Shown here piece after piece: positions 8,611 through 19,990 of a stretch of 64,000 nt of DNA. The notes under the pieces are model-generated. The model was given only the letters and a program-made list of their open reading frames with translations, was not told the origin of the DNA and searched no databases. This DNA comes from Massilia agrisoli (GTDB taxonomy: Bacteria; Pseudomonadota; Gammaproteobacteria; Burkholderiales; Burkholderiaceae_D). The stretch is from assembly GCF_020831365.1 (NCBI RefSeq), contig NZ_JAJHPV010000013.1, positions 558,001 through 622,000 of the forward strand. Direction: 5' to 3'. Position numbers and translations under genes: made by a program. Every line of letters begins with the position of its first letter. Position 1 is the stretch's first letter.

Positions 8611-9075
8611 GTGGGCGTCGAAATCGAACGCAAGTTCCTGCTTGCGGGCGACGAGTGGCGTAGCCTGGGCGAGCCTGTGTTGCTGCGCCAGGGCTACCTG
8701 TCGTCGCAGCCGGACCGCGTGGTGCGCGTGCGCATCGAAGGCGAGCGCGCCACCATGACGATCAAGGGCCGCAGTAGCGGGGCGACGCGCGGCGAGTGGG
8801 AGTATGAGATTCCGCTGGCCGATGCCAACGAGCTTCTCGATCAGCTGTGCGAAAAGCCCATCATCGAAAAGTACCGTCGCCGCATTCCGTTCGCGGGGCT
8901 GACCTGGGAGGTGGATGAATTCCTCGGCGCGAACCAGGGCTTGATGTTCGCTGAGGTGGAACTCGAATCCGAAGACCAGCAGTTCGACAAGCCGTCGTGG
9001 ATTGGTGACGAAGTTACCGATGACCCGCGCTATTACAACTCCAGCCTGATCCGCCTGCCGTTCTCGCAGTGGTAG
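8611..9075 (+). CDS. CYTH-domain protein (triphosphate tunnel enzyme, 154 aa)
   Basis: Begins with GVEIERKFLL, the ExExK signature of the CYTH superfamily (adenylate cyclase CyaB and thiamine triphosphatase type). Charged strands RVVRVRIEGERATMTIKG and WEYEIPLADANELL continue the tunnel fold, and RRRIPFAGLTWEVDEFLGANQGLMFAEVELES is also typical. Bacterial members usually hydrolyse inorganic tripolyphosphate or another organic triphosphate; the substrate here is unknown. The GTG start at 8611 lies 2 bp behind the carboxypeptidase stop, which supports translational coupling. Length is normal for the family. Confidence 0.9.
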   Translation: MGVEIERKFLLAGDEWRSLGEPVLLRQGYLSSQPDRVVRVRIEGERATMTIKGRSSGATRGEWEYEIPLADANELLDQLCEKPIIEKYRRRIPFAGLTWEVDEFLGANQGLMFAEVELESEDQQFDKPSWIGDEVTDDPRYYNSSLIRLPFSQW

Positions 9076-9077
9076 CT

Positions 9078-9159
9078 CGTCGTTCCCGCGCAGGCGGGAA
9101 CCCATACCGCGACCGCTAAGTGACGCCTTCTATGGGTTCCCGCCTGCGCGGGAACGACG
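9078..9159. repeat. Hairpin-pair repeat element, copy 1
   Basis: Two perfect 29-bp inverted arms (9078-9106 and 9131-9159) that start CGTCGTTCCCGCG and end GAACCCATA, each arm itself a small hairpin around CCCGC/GCGGG, separated by 24 bp. It follows the CYTH stop by 2 bp and may act as a 3' end or attenuator. Further copies are listed at 21509, 23701, 27290, 32040, 48363 and 58518, with a half copy at 17136. Confidence 0.92.
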
Positions 9160-9204
9160 TATAACATCAGCATTGACATAGTCCTTACCTTTTCAAGGCC
9201 GAAC

Positions 9205-10389
9205 ATGATTTCATCCCGCCGTACCGCGCTGCGCCTGTGCGTTGCGCTTGCTGCATCGACCGCGATCAGCGCCTTCGCGCAATCCACTCCTTACTTCCCG
9301 CCGGCCGGCACATGGGCCAAGAAGTCGCCTGCTGAACTGGGCATGGATCCAGCCAAGCTGGCGGAAGCCGTCAGCTACGCACAACAGCACGAGACCGAAC
9401 GTCCGCTTGACCTCTCGGACCAGGAGCAGGTGTTCGGTTCCTTGTTAGGTTCAATGCCAACGCGGCGCGCAAAGACCAACGGCGTGGTGATCTACAAAGG
9501 CTACGTCGTTGCGGAATTTGGCGATACCTCCGCAGTTGACCCGACCTACTCAGTGGCGAAGAGCATGCTGGCCACCGTGGCCGGCGTCGCACTTCGCGAC
9601 GGGCGCATCGCCTCAGTCGACCAGCCGGTTGCAGCCACCGTCAAGGACGGCGGCTATGCGTCGCCGCGCAATGCAGCGGTGACGTGGAAGATGCACTTGC
9701 AGCAGGAGTCAGAGTGGCAGGGCGAGATGTGGGGCAAGAAGGATGACTTCATCGGCGCCGCGCACTATGGTAAGGGCGAGCGCAAGCCGCGCGAACTGAA
9801 GCAGCCGGGCGGCTTCTACGAATACAACGATGTGCGCATCAACCGCTTCGCGCTGTCGCTGCTGCGCGTGATGGACAAAAGCATGCCTGACGCCTTCCAG
9901 CAGGAGGTGATGGACCCGATCGGCGCGTCGTCGTCGTGGAAGTGGGTGCCTTATGCGAACAGCTATGTCGAGCATGAAGGCAAGCGCATGCCGTCGGTCA
10001 GCGGTGGCACGCGCTGGGGCGGCGGCATGTGGATCAATTCATGGGACATGGCGCGCTTTGGCTACCTGTGGCTGCGCGGCGGGCAGTGGGGCGGCAAACA
10101 GCTGCTGCAACCGTCGTATGTGAAGGCGGCGCTGACGCCGAGCGAGCACGGGCCGGATTACGGCTACCTGTGGTGGCTGAATACGAAGGGGAAGAATCTG
10201 CCGGGGCTGCCGTCGAATGCATTTGCAGCGCTGGGAGCTGGAAGCAATACGATTACGGTCTCGCCGGATCACGACTTGGTGGTCGTCTGGCGTTGGCATT
10301 CCGGTAACTCGGCGGAGTTTGCGGAGCGGGTGATCGCGGCCATGACGCGACGAAGTCCGCTCAATGCTGGAAGCACTGCACGACATTAA
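9205..10389 (+). CDS. Secreted serine hydrolase, class C beta-lactamase-like fold (394 aa)
   Basis: Has an N-terminal signal peptide (RRTALRLCVALAASTAISAFAQ, residues 5-26, AFA-Q cleavage). The penicillin-binding-type SxxK motif is SVAK in DPTYSVAKSMLATVAG (about residue 118), which gives the catalytic Ser and general-base Lys. The second motif region is EYNDVRINRFALSLL, and GGTRWGGGMWINSWDMARFGYLWL is typical of the 6-aminohexanoate-dimer hydrolase/esterase branch. It is therefore more likely a periplasmic esterase or amidase than a true beta-lactamase. It stands alone; just after its stop the base composition changes sharply to the AT-rich three-gene insert. Confidence 0.88.
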   Translation: MISSRRTALRLCVALAASTAISAFAQSTPYFPPAGTWAKKSPAELGMDPAKLAEAVSYAQQHETERPLDLSDQEQVFGSLLGSMPTRRAKTNGVVIYKGYVVAEFGDTSAVDPTYSVAKSMLATVAGVALRDGRIASVDQPVAATVKDGGYASPRNAAVTWKMHLQQESEWQGEMWGKKDDFIGAAHYGKGERKPRELKQPGGFYEYNDVRINRFALSLLRVMDKSMPDAFQQEVMDPIGASSSWKWVPYANSYVEHEGKRMPSVSGGTRWGGGMWINSWDMARFGYLWLRGGQWGGKQLLQPSYVKAALTPSEHGPDYGYLWWLNTKGKNLPGLPSNAFAALGAGSNTITVSPDHDLVVVWRWHSGNSAEFAERVIAAMTRRSPLNAGSTARH

Positions 10390-10495
10390 TGTCGCCTGAC
10401 AGCTCGCGGCAACGCGATGAGTGTCTAGAGTAAGGCCTGAAGATTCCCGTATGGCCCTGATTAGCATGTCAGATAGTTTTTCTTAGGAAATTAGA

Positions 10496-13400
10496 TTGAG
10501 TGATCCAATGTTGGTGGCGCTGCGTAGCGCGGCAAAAAATGACCGTCGCTTCTTCGACGAAGTCGATCGAATCCGGTGCCGATTAAGTCCGGCTGGCTAT
10601 ACTCAGCTTTTCTCAAAGATCAGGCGGATCCGGCCTCACGGCCGCAACACGTTAATCAATTCAAGAACCGATCACCTTAGTAAATTACCACCACCGCCAT
10701 TGCTAGCTACACTTCCTTTGGAACGGGAGATTTCATGGTCTAGCTCTCAGCTCATCGGTCAAAAAATGACGTTGGGTGAGCATGTCGCCATGGCTAGGCA
10801 GCTCACACTCCACGTAAATAAGTCGGAGCTATTAGATGCGTTAGAGGTTGTGGAGCATCATTTCATCAGATTTGGCGAAACTCTTTGGGGAATTGAGGCC
10901 AAGATCGGCATTCTTAGTTTGCTCGACAATGACGAGGCGTTGGAGCAATATGCAGCTTTGCGCACGAAACGATACGGTTCGGTACCAGATTTTCTGGCGC
11001 AAGTGTTTATCGATTTGTTCGACGAGGACACTTCACTCGGCGGTTTTCAAAGGCGTATGACTGCCCGCCTTAAGAATTTGCAGCGCGCTGATATGCGAAA
11101 TTTCCTTGCAGTCAAGGCTGGCACGGATAATTCGAGTCTTGAAGCTTTGAGCGATTTCGTAAGAATCAACTCATGGTTTAGTCTAATAGACTCCTACGAG
11201 GGGCTACTCAACATCCTCCCTCGATATTTTCTATCGGGCGGCGCGAAAGACGGTTACACGCAAATTCTCCAGAGTATTGAGTCGTTACGTGGGTTGGGTG
11301 ACATACGCATCGAAACCTTCGGAGCTGTACTAGCGTCTCAAATTTCACCAGGGCGGGAATGGACTGCTGATAGGACATTAAACGAAACCGATCCAGCGTT
11401 CTCTCCGGACCTTGACGCTATAGGCATTCTTGCGTTGGCATCCCGTCCGAAGGCTGACGAAATTGGCGTGGATTCGACAAACTTTGGTCCCTTAGAGATG
11501 AGTTTGCTAGAAGCGCTTTTGCCGTTTAAAGAAAAACGGGCCGAGCTAATTTCCACTTACGAACAGCTACATACATTGATCGCGAAATTTCGATTTCTCC
11601 CGTGGAGTCAATCTGCTCAAGCATGGGCTGACGGGATATTCCTTCCGGTCGCAGGAGACTTGACATACCTGCTTTACTATTCAAGCTGCAACATTCGATC
11701 AACCGGAACTTCCGACCTCCACTCACTCATCGAAATGCTCCCATGGAGTGTGATATATCAACCAAGCCCTTGGCTGAAGGAAGAATATTGTTCTCATAGC
11801 CTACGGCTTATAACTGACACCGTATCCTCACCTGATCATGCTCAATTGAGCTTCGAGCACCCGGTTTCTTATGGTTCATATCTGGCTCTAATTGCCACGT
11901 TTGTGCAGCAAAAGAATCAGGCTCAAACCCTAAAATATTGTGTGCAGATCGCAATTAACATTACTGGAAGCAGTGGATTTTTGCCGTTTGCTGACGTTTT
12001 TGATGGCCGAGATGAGTGGGATGACTTCAGTGGGTTCGATATGCTTGACACGGTTATTGGTTTATATTTCACGTCCTTCGGAGATCGAGAGTCGAGAAAA
12101 AGATTCCTCCTCGAATTCGCCTGCAAGAAATTGCTCGGGATACTAAAAGACGACTGGGTGGTAATGATTTTATCCCAATACTCTATGAATGATGCGCGGG
12201 TTATATTTATTCTTCGCGAGATTCTTCTCCCGAAAAATTTGCGCCTAGTTGGACAACTCAAAACAACCGAGCAGTTAGAACGCTTCCGTATCGAGATCTG
12301 CTCCGCTTTACTCGACGTCGACAAAGACTATAGCGACCGGTACATCGGCGAAACGGTAGAAATTTTGCAGCTGCAGGATATTAGAAAGGCAGAGCGTGAT
12401 GTTGAAAGTTCACGCATAAATGTTGATCGTGAGGGAATTAAGAGATGGGCTGTTAAATCGTACCGAGAGGAGTTCTTGCACGCCAAGAAGTCTCGCACCA
12501 CGAAGATGGCATTGACTATCGAAGAAATTGAAAGCAATGTGCGTCAGCAAATTTACGAGAATCCAACAGAAATTGGATCCACACTGATTGCGAATCTCAA
12601 GGATCCAATTTTTAGCATGGGTAAAATGATTTTCAAGAAGTGTTTCTGGAAAGAGGATGACGGCCTTGACCATTTTCTTAGTCTTCGAATTCGGCACGGG
12701 TCGTTCGCGGGATATCTGCGAGCGCCATTAGAACAGTCAAAATTGTTAGGTAGTGGAACGAATTTGAGCGACGCCAGGTCGGAATTTTGGATCGCCGCAC
12801 TCCATAAGTCTTCGTCTGTTGCCGTCGAGAACTACTTGGTAGCGCTCGCTGCCTTTCAAGCGGAATTTGATGTCTTGGTCGAACACTTCCGAAACGATCT
12901 ATTGCAGATTCAAACGGAATCAAAACCTGCGGGACTGTTTGTTCCAGGACTTCATAAAGCGCTGTGGGATGTGTACCATAATGAATGGGAGGCGGCGCGC
13001 AGTTTTGACGAGTTCTTTGATCGCGTTTGGAAAGCTTTTCAGACCTCACTTGAGGATTCGTTGAAATACGTGTCGAGTGCGATTGACGTAAAGATCCTGA
13101 ACCGGTGTGAGTCGTTGTTGGTTGATCTGCGGCGATTGGTCGGGACTAGTGGCTTAGCAGATACCGACCGCGCTACAGTTATTTCTGCTATCAACGAAGG
13201 CGGTCGAGCGCTCCAAGAAGCTACAAGATCCGTTAAAAAATGGTTTGAAGTAACTAGCGATCCGGTTAGTGACACAAAGTTGACAGCACGTCAGATTTTG
13301 GAATTGGCAACTCGGCTTTTCAAGAAAATCCGACCGAATTTCGTCATTGAGTTTTCACCTCTAGCTGTACCGCAAAATCTATCGTTTTCCGGATCTAACA

Positions 13401-13801
13401 TTAGTCGAGTTACGGATGCGCTGTTTATTATTTTTGATAATGTTTACAAGCATTCTGGTTTCGACGCGTATGCGAAAGTGGATTTAATATTTGAATGGAT
13501 ACAAGACACTAACAACTCCGGGAGCGTGCATATTTCTGCGACGAGCGAAATTAATGTGGAAAGGGATATATCTGAGATTGAGCGTCGTTTGTCGGAAGTT
13601 CGTGAAAAGATGAGGTCCTCGGAGCATCGTAGTGCGCTTGTAAGTGAGGGGAGAAGCGGGCTGATTAAATTGGCGTGGCTGGCAACTAGGGGTAATCGAC
13701 CGGGGTATATTGAGTTTTCGATTTCCGAGTCGCGGCGTTTCGCCGTCGATATTTGGATGGGATTCGGTTTTACCGCTGATGAGGGTGAGAATTCATTATG
13801 A
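10496..13801 (+). CDS. dtcA: DtcA-like sensor histidine kinase of a Detocs defence system (1101 aa)
   Basis: Very large cytoplasmic protein without signal or membrane helices. About 840 N-terminal residues are helical and not recognisable by eye, presumably the phage-sensing part. The C-terminal portion (about 940-1095) looks like a divergent HATPase: an N-box-like FDNVYKHS at about 981-988 and a G-box-like SEGRSGLIKL near 1045-1060. The phosphoacceptor His is not obvious; H797 (in VEHFRND), H820 and H828 are candidates. The TTG start at 10496 has AGGAAA at proper spacing; the ATG at 10508 lies too far from it. Its stop overlaps the next start by 4 bp. Low GC and different codon use suggest transfer. 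The Detocs call rests on the order and domains of all three genes. Confidence 0.82.
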   Translation: MSDPMLVALRSAAKNDRRFFDEVDRIRCRLSPAGYTQLFSKIRRIRPHGRNTLINSRTDHLSKLPPPPLLATLPLEREISWSSSQLIGQKMTLGEHVAMARQLTLHVNKSELLDALEVVEHHFIRFGETLWGIEAKIGILSLLDNDEALEQYAALRTKRYGSVPDFLAQVFIDLFDEDTSLGGFQRRMTARLKNLQRADMRNFLAVKAGTDNSSLEALSDFVRINSWFSLIDSYEGLLNILPRYFLSGGAKDGYTQILQSIESLRGLGDIRIETFGAVLASQISPGREWTADRTLNETDPAFSPDLDAIGILALASRPKADEIGVDSTNFGPLEMSLLEALLPFKEKRAELISTYEQLHTLIAKFRFLPWSQSAQAWADGIFLPVAGDLTYLLYYSSCNIRSTGTSDLHSLIEMLPWSVIYQPSPWLKEEYCSHSLRLITDTVSSPDHAQLSFEHPVSYGSYLALIATFVQQKNQAQTLKYCVQIAINITGSSGFLPFADVFDGRDEWDDFSGFDMLDTVIGLYFTSFGDRESRKRFLLEFACKKLLGILKDDWVVMILSQYSMNDARVIFILREILLPKNLRLVGQLKTTEQLERFRIEICSALLDVDKDYSDRYIGETVEILQLQDIRKAERDVESSRINVDREGIKRWAVKSYREEFLHAKKSRTTKMALTIEEIESNVRQQIYENPTEIGSTLIANLKDPIFSMGKMIFKKCFWKEDDGLDHFLSLRIRHGSFAGYLRAPLEQSKLLGSGTNLSDARSEFWIAALHKSSSVAVENYLVALAAFQAEFDVLVEHFRNDLLQIQTESKPAGLFVPGLHKALWDVYHNEWEAARSFDEFFDRVWKAFQTSLEDSLKYVSSAIDVKILNRCESLLVDLRRLVGTSGLADTDRATVISAINEGGRALQEATRSVKKWFEVTSDPVSDTKLTARQILELATRLFKKIRPNFVIEFSPLAVPQNLSFSGSNISRVTDALFIIFDNVYKHSGFDAYAKVDLIFEWIQDTNNSGSVHISATSEINVERDISEIERRLSEVREKMRSSEHRSALVSEGRSGLIKLAWLATRGNRPGYIEFSISESRRFAVDIWMGFGFTADEGENSL

Positions 13802-14238
13802 AGCGCATACTTTTAGTTGAAGATGATGAGTTTAAGCGCGAGAAAATAATTGATTTCGTCAATAGGCAATCCTGGTGTGCACTGCTGCGGGTTGCGGTGT
13901 CAGTATCGGGAGCAATTGATGAGATCGATAAATCTAGTTTCGATTTGGTCTTGCTGGATATGGCCATCCCGAATCATGACGAGGGTGCGGATGGCGCGCA
14001 AGGACTAGGTGGCTTGGCTGTTTTTCGATACCTGAGTTTCGTAGCGAAAGGCACGCAAGTGATTGTCGTCACTCAATTCGAGGCATTGAGCGAAGGCTCG
14101 ACTGTTGTTGATATTGATACTTTGCAGCGGCTTTTGTCATTGGAATTTGGACCCCAGTTCCTAGGGTTAATTCGTTATCTAACCGACAATGATAACTGGA
14201 AAATGGATATTGATAGTTTGATGAAAAGCGCGGGCTGA
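13798..14238 (+). CDS. dtcB: DtcB-like stand-alone response-regulator receiver (146 aa)
   Basis: A single receiver domain with no output domain: acidic pair E8-D9-D10 in LLVEDDEFKRE, phosphoacceptor D54 in LVLLDMAIP, and the conserved hydroxyl residue T92 in VIVVTQF. The Lys normally found after strand beta-5 is not seen; the matching region reads LSLEFGPQFLG. An inserted glycine-rich loop (HDEGADGAQGLGGL) follows the phosphorylation site, as in other defence-type receivers. Its ATG overlaps the dtcA stop (ATGA), so the two are translationally coupled. In described Detocs systems DtcB competes with the effector for phosphate and guards against self-toxicity; that role here is by analogy. Confidence 0.84.
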   Translation: MKRILLVEDDEFKREKIIDFVNRQSWCALLRVAVSVSGAIDEIDKSSFDLVLLDMAIPNHDEGADGAQGLGGLAVFRYLSFVAKGTQVIVVTQFEALSEGSTVVDIDTLQRLLSLEFGPQFLGLIRYLTDNDNWKMDIDSLMKSAG

Positions 14239-14241
14239 GCC

Positions 14242-15471
14242 ATGAAAATTTTAATAGTTGAGGACGATGTTTCGAAGCGTGACCGAATTACGTCTGTGTT
14301 GCGTCAAACTTTAGCGGACACGACAAACTCACTCACATTACATACCGCCTCAAGCCTTGTCGATGCGCGTTGCGCCTTGGCTGCTCAGGCGTTTGATTTG
14401 ATGATATTGGATATTCGCCTCCCAATTCGAGTCGGTGAGGTGGCGGACGACACAGCGGGAATGTTGTTACTGGAGCAGCTTTTTGTCGACGATGAGTATC
14501 ACCGGCCGAGATATGTTGTAGGAATTTCTGGCGTCGAGGATCTCTACGCGAAGGCGTCTAAGCTACTCCACAGACACGGATGGGTTCTGCTTAAGTACTC
14601 CCCGACTGATCAGGCTTGGGCCGATTCGCTCTCATACTTTATCAAGCATGTTCGTTTTATGTCCGCGGAGTTTACGGAACAGCTCGCTGCGGACGTCGTT
14701 ATTCTTACGGCGCTTGAAGATCCTGAGTTTACGTCCATACTTAAAGTGTTCCCCGAGCTGCGCGGCCCGCGGTCACTTGATGGTAAAACTCTGTACTGGG
14801 AGGGAGAAGTTTTGGTGGAGGGAAGGTCATTGCGTATCGTTGCAGGGTATTCATGGCAGATGGGTCTAACCGCTGCAGCGATACTTGCCGACAAGTTCAT
14901 TAGCGCATTCCATCCTCGGTTGATCGCGATGACCGGAATCTGCGCGGGCTTCGAAAATGACATTTCACTTGGCGATGTCATTGTCGCAACCCAAAGTTGG
15001 GAATGGCAGGGCGGTAAAATTAAAGATTCTGCGGAAGGACCGCATTTACTTGCCGCGCCTGAACCTTATCGGGGTTCGCGGACGTTAATTACTGATCTAC
15101 ATGCATTAACATTGAATGCTGATTTTTCGAAGGACGTCACGCGGCAATATTACCCGCAAGACACGGATTCAGTTTGGAAAGTTCATTTTGGTCCCATTGT
15201 GTCGGGATTGAGTGTAGTGGCCTCTGCGACAGTGATGCAAGAGGTGAAGGCACAGCATCGAAAAATGCTTGGGCTCGAAATGGAAGCATATGCAATTTAC
15301 GCAGCGGCCGAATTCAATTCACATGAATGTCAACGAATCGTAATGAAGGGCGTCTGTGATTTTGGTAGCGCTGCGAAGGGTGACGGGGTTCAACGTGCTG
15401 CCGCGATGCGTTCCGCGCTTCTGCTTCGAGCGTTACTAGGCACGAACCAAGAGAAATATGCTAAGAACTAG
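14242..15471 (+). CDS. dtcC: DtcC-like effector: receiver domain fused to nucleoside phosphorylase (ATP nucleosidase) (409 aa)
   Basis: Residues 1-140 are a complete receiver: E7-D8-D9, D57 in LMILDIRLP, S96 and K118 in VLLKYSP. Residues about 150-400 are a PNP/MTAN-type domain: start VVILTALEDPEF, ribose/phosphate region MTGICAGFENDISLGDVIVA (230-249), GLEMEAYAIY with E346 and E348, and KGVCDFG with D373 as the likely catalytic acid. In Detocs, phosphorylated DtcC cleaves the N-glycosidic bond of ATP and aborts infection. It starts 3 bp after the dtcB stop. Codon use is AT-rich like the other two genes. A housekeeping MTA/SAH nucleosidase would lack the receiver. Confidence 0.87.
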   Translation: MKILIVEDDVSKRDRITSVLRQTLADTTNSLTLHTASSLVDARCALAAQAFDLMILDIRLPIRVGEVADDTAGMLLLEQLFVDDEYHRPRYVVGISGVEDLYAKASKLLHRHGWVLLKYSPTDQAWADSLSYFIKHVRFMSAEFTEQLAADVVILTALEDPEFTSILKVFPELRGPRSLDGKTLYWEGEVLVEGRSLRIVAGYSWQMGLTAAAILADKFISAFHPRLIAMTGICAGFENDISLGDVIVATQSWEWQGGKIKDSAEGPHLLAAPEPYRGSRTLITDLHALTLNADFSKDVTRQYYPQDTDSVWKVHFGPIVSGLSVVASATVMQEVKAQHRKMLGLEMEAYAIYAAAEFNSHECQRIVMKGVCDFGSAAKGDGVQRAAAMRSALLLRALLGTNQEKYAKN

Positions 15472-15559
15472 CCTTGGAGAAGTCTTTCGAAACTGGAGGC
15501 TAATGCCGACATTGGCTTCGGTAGCTTAAGTCGCACCACCAGAGGACCATTCTCGAAAC

Positions 15560-15576
15560 CGCCCGATACTCGGGCG
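15560..15576. terminator. Short hairpin between dtcC and the convergent DUF2863 gene
   Basis: Perfect 7-bp stem CGCCCGA / TCGGGCG with a TAC loop. It lies 88 bp after dtcC and 7 bp beyond the stop of the convergent gene. Only weak T runs flank it (TTCGATTT on the plus strand), so it is a possible bidirectional terminator rather than a clear one. It also marks where high GC resumes. Confidence 0.45.
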
Positions 15577-15582
15577 TTCGAT

Positions 15583-16845
15583 TTAGTGAAAATGCTCGCC
15601 GCCCTGCGGCGCATCCTCCGGCATCTCTGCATGCACCAGTTCCCCGGTCGGATCAGCAAACAGCGGCGCACCGCAATCATCGCAGTACTCCACAACGAAG
15701 CGCTCGTTATGGCGCTTGATATGCGTGATGCCACAATCGTTCAGGTGCGCGACGATCTCGTCGATCGGACGCTGGATCGTACCTGACACGAACCCAGCAT
15801 GCGTCAGCCCTTCCAGCGGCGTACCTTCTTCGTCCTCTTGCCCGTACAGCGGCCACACGATGCCGTAAATGACGTCCGCTTCCTGCCGCATCGTGAACGA
15901 CACGCGGTACTCGTCGATCTGGCCGTCGGTGGTCTCCTCGCCAAACGCCGCGATCACCGCGCGCAGGTCCGATGCTTCCACACCCAAGGTATTGGTCAGG
16001 TAATGAACCGCAGCGCGGATCGACACCGGGCGAATCAGCTTGTCAGCCTCGCGGCACGCCACGTAATATGCTTCCGGCAGCAGCATCTCGATGCCGCAGC
16101 CTGGCAGCAGGCGCGCGATGGTCGGCGTAGCTTGCGTGCGCCATTGTTCCAGCGCGGCTTCGCGTTCGGCGGTGAAGTTGTTCAGGTGCTGGGCTTCCTG
16201 CCAGCGGAACAGCGGCGCGCCGAGCGGGGCGACGACTGCCACCAGCAGGTAGCGCGTGTCGGCCAAAAACGGCGCGGTGTCGGCGGGGCGCGCCAGCGGC
16301 TTGACGCTGGTGCCTTTGTGCGCGGCTTGCGCCAGCTTGTGCGTCATCGCATACGTTTCGGCGTGCGTGCGCGGCAACTGGTCGATCGCGAACAGGGTAG
16401 GGGCCATCGACATCTGCGTGCCGTCCGCCAGCAGGTGCGCGGCGAAGTGGGCCGACAGGACCGTCAGCAGCTCGCCCGGAATGCTGCCCGAGGCGATTGA
16501 GAAGCGGGTCCATGCCAGCACCGGCGCGGCGACCAGCAGCGCCTGGTAGGTGGTCTCGACGCCGTCGACCATGTCAGTCATCGTCGACGATTCGCTGATC
16601 GCTTCGACGCCTTCCATCAGCACGTCATACGCGTTGAGGTCGTCCTTGAACAGCACGTTCAGGGTCGAGTCGACGGTGTCCTGGTGGCCGGTCTTGAGGA
16701 GTTTCTGAAGCTGGGTATCGAGCTGACGTTCAAATAAACGTTCTTCCAGGCGGCTTCCGGCCTGGACGATTGATTGGGAAATGCTGACCAGTCGCTGGCT
16801 TTCGGCCGACAGTTTGTTCGATGGATCTTTGGATGGTCGACGCAT
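15583..16845 (-). CDS. DUF2863 family protein (420 aa)
   Basis: Matches the betaproteobacterial DUF2863 family: an N-terminus MRRPSKDPSNKLSAESQRLVSISQSIVQAGSRLEERLFE, a long central region with LLPEAYYVACREADK, and a C-terminal Cys pair in VEYCDDCGAPLFADPTGELVHAEMPED that resembles half a zinc ribbon. I start at the ATG at 16845 because it gives the usual family N-terminus; an in-frame ATG at 16959 would add 38 unrelated residues. No signal peptide. Function is unknown. It resumes host-like GC after the AT-rich Detocs insert and is convergent with it. Confidence 0.82.
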   Translation of the reverse strand: MRRPSKDPSNKLSAESQRLVSISQSIVQAGSRLEERLFERQLDTQLQKLLKTGHQDTVDSTLNVLFKDDLNAYDVLMEGVEAISESSTMTDMVDGVETTYQALLVAAPVLAWTRFSIASGSIPGELLTVLSAHFAAHLLADGTQMSMAPTLFAIDQLPRTHAETYAMTHKLAQAAHKGTSVKPLARPADTAPFLADTRYLLVAVVAPLGAPLFRWQEAQHLNNFTAEREAALEQWRTQATPTIARLLPGCGIEMLLPEAYYVACREADKLIRPVSIRAAVHYLTNTLGVEASDLRAVIAAFGEETTDGQIDEYRVSFTMRQEADVIYGIVWPLYGQEDEEGTPLEGLTHAGFVSGTIQRPIDEIVAHLNDCGITHIKRHNERFVVEYCDDCGAPLFADPTGELVHAEMPEDAPQGGEHFH

Positions 16846-17002
16846 AACGCTAAGAGTCTCTTGTAAGTGAAGTGAACGGTTCGATTGATCTATGAACAAT
16901 GATAAACCCTTATCTCCGTATTGTAGTTGATTCGGGGTGGGGGGATGAACACTGCGCAAGAATGGTGCAGATTGTTACTGGTGGCGGGGCTGGCGCAAGG
17001 GC

Positions 17003-17100
17003 GGCGGATGCGCGCTTTGCGCTTATCCGCCCTAAGGGTGTTGGTAAGTTTCCAAGATGGGATTGTGTTCGGCGGATGACGCGCTGCGCGCTTTTCCGCC
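17003..17100. repeat. Two hairpin repeats of the GGCGGAT/ATCCGCC family
   Basis: Hairpin 1 at 17003-17032 begins GGCGGATGCGCG and ends GCTTATCCGCC followed by CTAAGG. Hairpin 2 at 17071-17100 begins GGCGGATGACG and ends CTTTTCCGCC followed by CTACG. A third, cleaner copy lies at 29173-29201. These are a second family of small dispersed palindromes, distinct from the CGTCGTTCCC elements. Confidence 0.75.
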
Positions 17101-17135
17101 CTACGCAACCTTGCAGCGGCCGGTGCGTGTTCAGC

Positions 17136-17163
17136 ATGGGTTCCCGCTTTCGCGGGAACGACG
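17136..17163. repeat. Half copy of the hairpin-pair repeat
   Basis: Only the right arm is present: CATGGGTTCCCGC then TTTCGCGGGAACGACG. No matching left arm is found within 100 bp. It abuts the acnA terminator at 17168, so the partner may have been lost. Confidence 0.8.
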
Positions 17164-17167
17164 ATAA

Positions 17168-17195
17168 AAAAACGCCGGACGAATCCGGCGTTTTT
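17168..17195 (-). terminator. Rho-independent terminator of acnA
   Basis: Stem AACGCCGGA / TCCGGCGTT (17171-17179 and 17184-17192) with a CGAA loop and A/T tracts on both sides, so it could work in either direction. It lies 36 bp beyond the acnA stop codon. Confidence 0.88.
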
Positions 17196-17231
17196 GGACT
17201 AATCCTTGCACTGGTGCAAGGGTAGTTGTGC

Positions 17232-19940
<2,709 letters not shown>

Positions 19941-19990
19941 GTCCTCTCCTTCAGTGGGGTATTTTGTTATTGCTTGATCGGTACGACGGT

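Larger units (their letters stand above)
16846..17231. other. Intergenic region holding repeats and the acnA terminator (386 bp)
   Basis: No gene is seen here. The stretch holds the DUF2863 promoter, two hairpins of the GGCGGAT...ATCCGCC repeat family (17003-17032, 17071-17100), half of a CGTCGTTCCCGCG-type element (17136-17163), the terminator at 17168-17195 and a further palindrome at 17204-17221 (CCTTGCAC/GTGCAAGG). It is a hot spot for repeat insertion between two convergent or tail-end regions. Confidence 0.75.
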
